64,000 nucleotides of DNA. It comes from Flavobacterium sp. (GTDB lineage Bacteria > Bacteroidota > Bacteroidia > Flavobacteriales > Flavobacteriaceae). Both the position numbers and the translations under genes were made by a program. Below are positions 38,101-44,841 of the stretch, piece by piece (the stretch's first letter is position 1; each line of letters begins with the position of its first letter). Where the stretch lies: contig JAIXSK010000028.1 in the NCBI GenBank assembly GCA_027484725.1, positions 172,290 through 236,289 of the forward strand, given 5' to 3'. The notes under the pieces were generated by a model, which did no database searches, had not been told where the DNA came from, and saw nothing but the letters and a program-made list of their open reading frames with translations.

Positions 38101-38577
38101 TGAATAATCTTGATCTGAATCATTAATGATTTCAGAGGTTTTAACAAATCCAAACTGATGGCTGGTGTTCCACTGATAGCGAAAAGTCAAAGACAAATCG
38201 TGCCAGATTTCTTCAAAAATAACACAATTGCCTATGCTGTTTTTATAAAGATTTCGGCTGTATTGATATTGATCGTTGAAACGCTCAGAAAACGGTTCCC
38301 ACAAATAAGTCTTTTGCTTGGTATGAATCTGAAAAATTGACTTGCTGCCGGTAATATCAGCTAGTTCGGTAATTTTATCATCAGTATAATATGGGAAAAG
38401 CGCAAAATGGGCATTTTTTCTTCCGGCGGTCAAACCTCCGTTGCTTGACAGAAACATCCAATGGTTTGAATCACTGACCAAGCTCATAAAAAAAGGACGC
38501 ATGGCATCGTGATTGACTATTTTATAAAAAATCTCACCCGCTATTTCAACCGTTTCCATCATAGGTGTTTTGCTCAT
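35149..38577 (-). CDS. GH149-type beta-1,3-glucan phosphorylase
   Basis: A 1142-residue cytoplasmic enzyme without signal peptide. The start region has FFMSLVSDSNHWMFLSSNGG and FPYYTDDKI, which I recognise from GH149 (and the related GH161) beta-1,3-glucan phosphorylases, relatives of GH94. IGYWGDHQIIYLLKFLE contains Asp519, the probable catalytic acid. HTPLHRGAQQPGMTGQVKED near the C-terminus is another phosphorylase-type signature. It would use phosphate to release glucose-1-phosphate from imported beta-1,3-oligosaccharides, saving ATP. Coupled to the GH17 downstream by a 4-base overlap. Confidence 0.85.
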   Translation of the reverse strand: MSKTPMMETVEIAGEIFYKIVNHDAMRPFFMSLVSDSNHWMFLSSNGGLTAGRKNAHFALFPYYTDDKITELADITGSKSIFQIHTKQKTYLWEPFSERFNDQYQYSRNLYKNSIGNCVIFEEIWHDLSLTFRYQWNTSHQFGFVKTSEIINDSDQDYSITFLDGFQNILPQGVSSDLQNSTSNLVDAYKRSELLSETGLGIFALSAIIVDKAEPSEALKANVAWSLGLEHPTYLLSSAQLSAFRKQQPIQPESEVKGEKGAYFISSGFLLSAQATQKWYLVANVNLSQSQIVALSEKLTHPQQMQAQLLADIELGKSNLRALNAAADGIQYTNDDRRDTRHFSNVLFNIMRGGIFDHHYQLEKADFMLYLSQANQAVYQKYLAFLEQLPQSFNHKDLQKQIASMDDADLMRLSTEYLPLKFSRRHGDPSRPWNKFSINTFDEKSGSKVLDYEGNWRDIFQNWEALAHAYPDFIDGMIHKFLNASTFDGYNPYRVTKSGFDWETIEPDNPWSYIGYWGDHQIIYLLKFLEFIEKYQPGKLHTYFDASCFVYAAVPYIIKPYQDILQNPKDTIVYNHAWEQKIKMRKENLGADGALLFGADEQIYHVNLIEKILATVLAKISNLIPEGGIWMNTQRPEWNDANNALVGNGVSMVTLYYLHRFLKFFQNMLESAPIESCKISSELVDFYHAVRAHLLLHQPLLQTAINSKDRKIITDGLGQAASDYRQHIYQSGFWGKKRTISIDGLKVFTQVSLDFITHTIQANKRSDSLYHAYNLMSVTQDGIEISHLPEMLEGQVAVLSSGYIHSKEAIQILEALRQSDLYRPDQNSYILYPNKSLPKFLEKNTILPSRVLDSSLLQALIKDKNTELIEQDIQGNYHFNGDFHNADDLKKALQSLSSAPAYSNLVKQETQLLLDIFEEVFNHKAFTGRSGTFFAYEGLGSIYWHMVSKLHLAVQEIVLKEANQYGQSSLFISLLDYYHQIGAGIGLHKSPALYGAFPTDPYSHTPLHRGAQQPGMTGQVKEDMLTRIGELGLQVQSGKLSFNPTILCKGEFLTFHKTAHWVLLDGTPMTQTIQSGQMAFTICQTPIVYELADACKVGVHFQDGSEQVFYTNELDTQLSGQIFQRTGLIKSIKVSIDEKVLV

Positions 38578-38634
38578 GGTATGCCTGAGTAATTGTAATT
38601 TTATTGAATATTTTGTTTGATGATGTGCAACAAC

Positions 38635-39474
38635 TTAGTTAACCTCTTTGTACACACGCACGTAATCAATGACCATTTTCTGAGGAAAAGGTGTTTGGCT
38701 GGTCGGATTACCCAAATAGTTGCCTCCGACAGCTACATTGAGAATCATAAAAAACGGATGATCATAAACCCAATCGCCGGGTACATCTGATTTACCAATG
38801 CGTTTGTATAAAAATCCGTCTACAAAAAAATCAATCTTATCGGCATCCCACTCTACGGCAAAAATGTGGTAATCTTTATCAAATCGATTGTTTTGCAAAG
38901 AGTAGCTCCCCGAAATGGCATTGGCTCCTGAATAACCCGGCCCATGCACTGTTCCGTTGATGATGCTGGGCTTTTGGCCTCTGAGTTCCATGATGTCAAT
39001 TTCACCGCAATTCGGCCATGAAACCTCATCAATATTACTGCCTAAAAGCCAAAATGCCGGCCATAATCCTTGTCCGTAGGGTGTGATTAATCGGGCTTCA
39101 AATCGGCCATAAGCCTGAGAGAATAAATCTTTGGTTTTGATGCGGGCCGATGTGTATTGAGAAGATTGATAATTTTCTTTCAAAGCTGTAATGACCAAAT
39201 TTCCGGAACCATCGAGCGATATATTTGACGGTCTATTGGTGTAGTTTTGCAGTTCTTGATTGCCCCAGCCATTGCTGCCGGTTCCTAAATCAAAAGTCCA
39301 TTTGGCAGCATCGGGCAAAGTTCCGGACTCGCCCTCAAACTCATCACTCCAAGTGAGTTGCCAATTGCGCGATGCAATGTATTGCGATTTGTCGTCAGAA
39401 TTACATCCCATCAGCAGTGATGCGAAAATAAAGGATACAACCGTATATTTCATGGCTTTATTTTTTGTGTTCAT
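38635..39474 (-). CDS. GH16 endo-beta-1,3-glucanase, surface lipoprotein
   Basis: A 279-residue laminarinase-type enzyme starting at the ATG 39474; the frame continues upstream only to a TTG at 39498. Lipoprotein signal with Cys24 in SLLMGC followed by NSDDK, which fits the Bacteroidota surface-export signal for lipoproteins. Catalytic signature GEIDIMELRG with nucleophile Glu158, Asp160 and acid/base Glu163. WPAFWLLG, GRFEARLITPYGQGLW and the C-terminal MVIDYVRVYKEV are typical of the family. Inferred to cut glucan chains at the cell surface. Confidence 0.93.
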   Translation of the reverse strand: MNTKNKAMKYTVVSFIFASLLMGCNSDDKSQYIASRNWQLTWSDEFEGESGTLPDAAKWTFDLGTGSNGWGNQELQNYTNRPSNISLDGSGNLVITALKENYQSSQYTSARIKTKDLFSQAYGRFEARLITPYGQGLWPAFWLLGSNIDEVSWPNCGEIDIMELRGQKPSIINGTVHGPGYSGANAISGSYSLQNNRFDKDYHIFAVEWDADKIDFFVDGFLYKRIGKSDVPGDWVYDHPFFMILNVAVGGNYLGNPTSQTPFPQKMVIDYVRVYKEVN

Positions 39475-39500
39475 GATGTTTTGTTTGTTGGGTTCCAATT

Positions 39501-41369
39501 TTAATTTCGGAAATAAATATTGTCTAGGTAAATGGTTCCGTTTCCGTCAAACTTCATTTGAATGAGGTTGCTCAAATTCACCGGTGAAAATGAACTCAGC
39601 GGAATATCAATACTGCGCCAGCCACCGGTAGTAGGAACCGTGAGCACTACTGATTTTTCAACCGGTCCGGGACTGATGAGATACACTTTGAGACTTGTAG
39701 AATTGGCCGTATAGTAATCTAAATGCAAGAAGTTTTTACCCGTAACATTCTGTGGGCTTCCAAACTGTAAGCCTTGATAATTCAAACCGCCGTAACGCAA
39801 AGTATTGTTGCCGGCAATCGGAACTTGGGTCGTAACGGTTGCTTGTCCCCAATTCGGATTATAATCTGAACCGGCTACATTGCTGTAGGCATCACTGAAG
39901 ATAGAAATCACGTCGGCAGCAGCTGTAGTTGGCGTTGGCGCGGCTGATGTTGGTACTGCCGGAATCACACTTCCGTCGTTGTAGAAATAAATATTGTCGG
40001 CGTAAAAATTGGATATGTTGGTACCTTCAAAAATAATCTGAGCCAAATGAGTTTTACTGGCCAAACCGGTCAAACTTGAGAGTGGAATGTTTAGACCTAC
40101 CCAATTTTGGGCTGTAATAGTTGGCGGAGAGAAAGTGACAACATGATTGGTATCATCCCCGCCTCCAAAGGCTGCATTAGCTCCAAAATCAACTACATTA
40201 ATTTTAAAGGTTGTTCCGGCCACAAGCGTATTCGGGAAAAATAAATCTACGTGTAAATGCGACATATTTGAAGCATCAATAGTTGGGGCGCTGAATTCAA
40301 TACCCACAAAATTAAAATTGGTGTAGTTGAGCACTCTATCGCCGTCTACTTCAAAATCTGCAGATTGTGTGGTTTGATACGGCTGATAATAACCATTGTA
40401 ATAATTCACGGGTACATTGCTGTAGGCTTCACTAAAAATAGAAATCACCGTTGAAGGATTTCGGGTGGGTGTAGGTGCATGGTTGAAAACACCGAATGAA
40501 TTTAAAGTCAAAGAACCAGCTGCTGCTTGACCGCCTAATTGCGCACTAATGACCGTTGTTCCGGCACCATTGGTTGTAACATTTCCGGAAGCATCTACCG
40601 AGGCCACTGCAGGATTTGAAGAGCTAAAATCTAAGTAACCCGGTGAAATCACCATTGATTGGTTGATTCCGTTGGGCATATTAACTGTGTATTTGAGCCC
40701 GCTAATGGTGGTTTGTACGCCGTTGAAAGAAGTTTCAGTTTTGTTGGCACCTTCTAAAATGGAAGCTTGCCCATGCGCTAAAGTTCCGAGTTTTTCAAAC
40801 TGCACGTTGTCCATCCAAAAAGAGTAACCATTGCCGTTTTCCGGGCCTTCAGAAACCAAAAGCATTCCTTTTTCAGCTTTTAATTTAGATGGATTCGGTA
40901 GCGGAATAATATATTTTTTCCAAGTGGTACTAACAGCCAAACCATTGATGGTTGCTTGATATTTGTTGGCCCCGAAATCATTTCCGAACCCAACTACATC
41001 TATACTGGCCGCTTGGGTGGCTTTGGCCCAAAAAGTCAATGCATCATATCCAGACAAATCACGCGGCACCGATGTCAAAAAAACTCCGCCTGCATAGGTT
41101 CCTTCAGGATCATTGACACTCGGTACATCAAAGCGCATCGAGGCACTTGAATTGTTGTAGGTAACTTCATTATCTACTTGAAAAGCAGTCAAAACAGAAC
41201 CTGAAAAAGCCCCATAACCAAGCGATGAACTGAACCCATCGATGAAAACTTCCGGATTCTTGTTATAGCTGGCCTCTTGAAAATCTTTCGGATCGTTTTC
41301 ACAACCCAAAAAAGGAAGCATTGCCAGCAAAAACCATCCATATTTTATTTGTTGCACTGTTGATTTCAT
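39501..41369 (-). CDS. Multimodular glucan-binding surface lipoprotein
   Basis: A 622-residue lipoprotein (signal FLGC, Cys23, followed by acidic ENDPKD). Order: a CBM-like jelly-roll domain (about 38-195); an Ig-like Big_2 type segment (about 200-292, with SVDASGNVTTNGAGTTVI); then two modules of about 155 residues, each starting near APTPT and ending in a DNIYF strand. The first carries FGANAAFGGGDDTNH, the motif repeated in the T9SS protein encoded at 47796-50153; the second is more diverged and lacks it. No catalytic residues evident. It occupies the position where a SusD or glucan-binding protein would be expected. Confidence 0.75.
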   Translation of the reverse strand: MKSTVQQIKYGWFLLAMLPFLGCENDPKDFQEASYNKNPEVFIDGFSSSLGYGAFSGSVLTAFQVDNEVTYNNSSASMRFDVPSVNDPEGTYAGGVFLTSVPRDLSGYDALTFWAKATQAASIDVVGFGNDFGANKYQATINGLAVSTTWKKYIIPLPNPSKLKAEKGMLLVSEGPENGNGYSFWMDNVQFEKLGTLAHGQASILEGANKTETSFNGVQTTISGLKYTVNMPNGINQSMVISPGYLDFSSSNPAVASVDASGNVTTNGAGTTVISAQLGGQAAAGSLTLNSFGVFNHAPTPTRNPSTVISIFSEAYSNVPVNYYNGYYQPYQTTQSADFEVDGDRVLNYTNFNFVGIEFSAPTIDASNMSHLHVDLFFPNTLVAGTTFKINVVDFGANAAFGGGDDTNHVVTFSPPTITAQNWVGLNIPLSSLTGLASKTHLAQIIFEGTNISNFYADNIYFYNDGSVIPAVPTSAAPTPTTAAADVISIFSDAYSNVAGSDYNPNWGQATVTTQVPIAGNNTLRYGGLNYQGLQFGSPQNVTGKNFLHLDYYTANSTSLKVYLISPGPVEKSVVLTVPTTGGWRSIDIPLSSFSPVNLSNLIQMKFDGNGTIYLDNIYFRN

Positions 41370-41408
41370 ATATCAATGTTTTTATTTTCGTTTATATTGA
41401 GGCTACTT

Positions 41409-44400
41409 TTAATTGCCAATGTTGATGTGTACATAGGTTCTGATTTCCCATTCTGAACCATTCGGGAAACCAATTGCATTTGGATCAGGAACCCAATTTC
41501 CGGCAGCATTTAACACTTGAGTCGGATTATACCTCGGGGAATATTTGTCTAATGAGCGCCATGTTCCGCGGATACCAATTCTGGTACCCGGCAAAAGGAA
41601 CCAATTGGGTTTTTGGATTTCAGTAGACAAATCAGTCATGAGTTGTAAAGGGAACGTCAGGTTAAAATCGCGGTGGTAATCATAAGGACCCCAATCATTG
41701 ACTTTGACAAAAGTGCTGAGTTTGATTTTGTTCCAAATGACTCGTAAATCCATGCCGTAACGATTGATGGTACGCGCATCACTTCCGTTGGCTTGAGCAT
41801 CGCCTCCGTAAAAATTGGCAATCAAACCAAAATCACTGTTAATTTTTGAAACCACGCGCGCATTGGCTTCCCACAAATCTTTGGCCGGAGCCGCGCCCGG
41901 AAAAGCAAAAGTGGTTCTTCCGTCGCCAAAAATACCAATGGCTGCATCTTGTGTGGTGGGTAAATGTCTATATACAAATCCAGCGCTCAGTGCAAACTTG
42001 GCATCTTCAGATTTGTCGTTGTCCCATTCATACATCCAACTGCCCGGTGTTGGGTCATAAGTAAACAAAATTTCTCCGGCTACTTGCTCACGGTTGCCTC
42101 TTACCACAAACGGATCGTCCAGAATATTACGAGGTCTGCCCGGTGCCGCTACTGTAGAAGGAATTGGCCCTTCAAGTGGTTTTTGCCATAAGAAATTAGG
42201 GGCAATCTGAAACTTACCAATGTTGTATGTCAAACCGCTTAAAAAGTTGTATTGGTTACCGCTTCCGCTGTCTTTGAGTTTCCAACCGGTAAAAGTTTGG
42301 GTGTAATCGCCACCACCGTTGGCTACCAAGCCCATCGCTGCGCCTTGACCGTACCAATTGAATTTGCCACCGGTGTAGGTAAACTTAATTTTACCGCCCC
42401 AATTGTCTTTGGATTCAATTTGGGTTTGATAAACTTTCTCAAGACCGGCTTCTTTGCGGTAAACTTGATAATCACGTCCGTTGAGCGGTTGTCCGGCCCA
42501 AATACCTCCTAAATCAACGGCGAATTTTCCGAATTTTCGGTTGACATGTAAAGTCAATCTTCTGGTTTTGGGTTGCGGAACAGCAAACGAACTTTGGGTA
42601 TTACCTTGTTGATCAAGGTCTTCATGGAAAACCGTGGTCAAATTGAATTTGGAAACGCTTTTAGAATATTTGAGTAAAAAAGCCGGGTTGGCACCCCACC
42701 ACAATTGCGGACCGAAAGCAACTTTTAATCCGTTAAGCGCTTTTTTGCCTTCAACTTCAAAACCAAAAGGTGCTGCACCGTTATAAATATCAATTTGCGG
42801 TCCGTAGTTGGCCTCAGGATACAAACCAAAAAAATCGCCTTCATAACCCCAATGATAATGGCCGGTTCTGTAAAATCCTGTCAAATTGAAATAATTGTGG
42901 TTCCAATTGTAGCTAGCTTTGTATACTTGAACACGGTTGTTGGAATCCAACGTAACATTGCCGTTGTCACTATTGACGGTTACCGGACGACCGCGATTTT
43001 CATAAAATATTTGATCAATCGGGTTTCTAGCTACACTTCCGATAACATTAAATTCTACGTTGGCACTGGAGTTTGCCGATGGGTTGGCTGCTACTCCTAT
43101 ATAATAAGATTCCATATGATCAAAACCCAACTGATTCGGATATTGAGTGCTGTTGGGATCTGCATCTTTGGGTGTGGTTATTAAATCACCGCCGGTGTTG
43201 AAAGTGGTAAATTCAGCCGAAAGTCTGCTGAATCGTATTTTGCTGTTTTTGTCAGAATCTAAAGCAGCTTTGTCGGCTCTGGCTCTGAGGGTGGCTTCAG
43301 TGAGTTGCACTTTGTCAAAGTAACTATTGATTGAAGCTAAAGTAGTTCCGGGCGCATACGGATTGAATTGGTGAATTTCTTTGAGTAAGTAATAAGCCGA
43401 TCTAGGATAGAGTTGATAAAATCCTTTTTCATCGGTAGAGCCTTTGGCGCATATGCCAAACCACTCTTCGTTCATGTTGTTTTCGCCTTCGGTGTAGTCT
43501 TTTTGATATCCGCCATTAGACCAAGATGCATTAGAATCATGTACATCGAGGTTTTTGGTTTGGGCGTATTTCCACCAGCCATCACTAAATTGAAAAGTAA
43601 AACCACCCAAAGAATTGCCAGATTTTCCGAGTCCGGCAGCATGTTCATAAATTTCTTTCCAATTGCCTTTAAGATAAAACGCCTGAGCATTTTGATCTTC
43701 GTGCTGGGTCAAAACATTAAAAGCGTCGGCCCCGAATTCAGAAAAGAAAACCGGTTTTCCGTATTCTTTTTTTACTCGATCAAACAAATCGCCAAATGAA
43801 ACTCCGCGGTAAACATTGGTTCCGAGAATATCTACATCTTTACATTCTGCGGCAATCAAATCCAAAAACAACAAATCACCGTTGCAAATGGCTACCGGAT
43901 GTTGTTTGTCAATTGATTTAACCGCCAAAGCTGCTTGATTGAAAAGTTGATACAGTGACTGGGCTCTGATGGTTGATTTGCGGTCTTTAATCGGAATGTC
44001 CTCGGTCTCTGCTCCATCCCAAAATAAACCATAGTTGTTTTCATTGCCGAGTAAAAACAACAACAAACCTTGTGTGTCTTTATATTCGGTAGCCAATTGT
44101 TTGACTTCGTCTAAAAGTAAAGTCTGTGTTTTGGGGTCGGCGTAGTCTGTAATTGGTTTCCATACACCATCAATGGTAAGTCCGTAGCGCCCAAACGAAT
44201 GATTGACAACAGTGTAAATTCCGTAATTTTTATGAATATACTCAATCCATTTTTTGGGAATTCCGCTGTATACACGAATGGTATTTACGCCCATGTTTTG
44301 CAGCATGCCCATCTCATTGTCAAGCGCTTGTGCAATGAATGCATCTGACTGTTTCCACAAGCTGTAGGAATAGTTGGTGCCTATGGGAAAATAATCCCAA

Positions 44401-44543
44401 TTCATTCCGTTGATCATAAAATCTCTTCCGTCTACTTTGAGTTTCATGTCTCCATTGGTTTGCTCAACAAAAACCTGATGCCCTTGTGCGAAAACCGATG
44501 CGCAGAATAAAGTAAATGTAAGTAAAAGAGTAATTTTTTTCAT
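41409..44543 (-). CDS. Clan GH-A glycosidase fused to a probable outer-membrane beta-barrel
   Basis: A 1044-residue exported protein, signal peptide 1-19 (FCASVFAQ). Residues about 30-400 form a TIM barrel of the GH2/GH5/GH72 kind, with GVNTIRVYSG, acid/base Glu168 in LLGNENN and nucleophile Glu269 in PVFFSEFGADAF. From about 455 to the end the sequence alternates amphipathic strands with polar turns (VQVYKASYNWNHNYFNLTGF, FNLTTVFHEDLDQQG, INRYGMDLRVIWNKI) and ends in a short strand EIRTYVHINIGN, as in outer-membrane barrels. No plug domain or TonB box. First gene of the operon, 39 bases before the lipoprotein gene. Inferred: cuts or transfers glucan at the pore and lets products through. Confidence 0.72.
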   Translation of the reverse strand: MKKITLLLTFTLFCASVFAQGHQVFVEQTNGDMKLKVDGRDFMINGMNWDYFPIGTNYSYSLWKQSDAFIAQALDNEMGMLQNMGVNTIRVYSGIPKKWIEYIHKNYGIYTVVNHSFGRYGLTIDGVWKPITDYADPKTQTLLLDEVKQLATEYKDTQGLLLFLLGNENNYGLFWDGAETEDIPIKDRKSTIRAQSLYQLFNQAALAVKSIDKQHPVAICNGDLLFLDLIAAECKDVDILGTNVYRGVSFGDLFDRVKKEYGKPVFFSEFGADAFNVLTQHEDQNAQAFYLKGNWKEIYEHAAGLGKSGNSLGGFTFQFSDGWWKYAQTKNLDVHDSNASWSNGGYQKDYTEGENNMNEEWFGICAKGSTDEKGFYQLYPRSAYYLLKEIHQFNPYAPGTTLASINSYFDKVQLTEATLRARADKAALDSDKNSKIRFSRLSAEFTTFNTGGDLITTPKDADPNSTQYPNQLGFDHMESYYIGVAANPSANSSANVEFNVIGSVARNPIDQIFYENRGRPVTVNSDNGNVTLDSNNRVQVYKASYNWNHNYFNLTGFYRTGHYHWGYEGDFFGLYPEANYGPQIDIYNGAAPFGFEVEGKKALNGLKVAFGPQLWWGANPAFLLKYSKSVSKFNLTTVFHEDLDQQGNTQSSFAVPQPKTRRLTLHVNRKFGKFAVDLGGIWAGQPLNGRDYQVYRKEAGLEKVYQTQIESKDNWGGKIKFTYTGGKFNWYGQGAAMGLVANGGGDYTQTFTGWKLKDSGSGNQYNFLSGLTYNIGKFQIAPNFLWQKPLEGPIPSTVAAPGRPRNILDDPFVVRGNREQVAGEILFTYDPTPGSWMYEWDNDKSEDAKFALSAGFVYRHLPTTQDAAIGIFGDGRTTFAFPGAAPAKDLWEANARVVSKINSDFGLIANFYGGDAQANGSDARTINRYGMDLRVIWNKIKLSTFVKVNDWGPYDYHRDFNLTFPLQLMTDLSTEIQKPNWFLLPGTRIGIRGTWRSLDKYSPRYNPTQVLNAAGNWVPDPNAIGFPNGSEWEIRTYVHINIGN

Positions 44544-44702
44544 GTTCGTTTATTTTAATTAAAGTCCTAAAGCGATGTTGTTAATGAATTGTACTTAAAA
44601 TTCACACTCATGACACAACCTCAAAAAATGAGCATCGTGAACATTTTATCTTAACCTAAACTTAACTTTTTCAAATCAACTAGTTTACGGCAGCGTGTTC
44701 AT

Positions 44703-44744
44703 ACAAACTATACAACTGAAAAAATTGATTCAAAAAATTGATTT
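44703..44744 (-). promoter_or_regulatory. Bipartite motif upstream of the glucan operon
   Basis: AAACTATACAA (44705-44715, plus-strand reading) and AAAAATTGATTT (44733-44744) are 17 bases apart. Both recur upstream of the T9SS glucan-binding gene (50226-50270). On the minus strand the first reads TTGTATAGTTTG, which could contain a -7 element (leader of about 160 bases to the operon ATG), and the second could be an operator. Two more copies of GTATAGTT lie at 44801-44808 and 44812-44819. The rest of the 298-base gap 44544-44841 holds only the regulator's terminator. Confidence 0.45.
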
Positions 44745-44760
44745 ACAGTTGTTTAAATAC

Positions 44761-44787
44761 AAAAAAAAGCACCGTTAAGGCAGTGCT
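44761..44787 (-). terminator. Terminator of the regulator gene
   Basis: Minus-strand stem AGCAC/GTGCT (44783-44787 with 44768-44772, one further inner pair) followed by seven to nine T. It lies between the regulator stop (44842) and the glucan operon, so the two are separate transcription units. Confidence 0.65.
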
Positions 44788-44841
44788 AAAAACTACATTT
44801 GTATAGTTGATGTATAGTTTTATAAGAGCTAAAAAACAACT

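Noticed and set aside
41409..44543. Reading the glycosidase-barrel protein as a SusC-type TonB-dependent receptor
   Set aside because: No carboxypeptidase-like N-terminal domain, plug domain or TonB box; the N-terminal half is a TIM-barrel enzyme.
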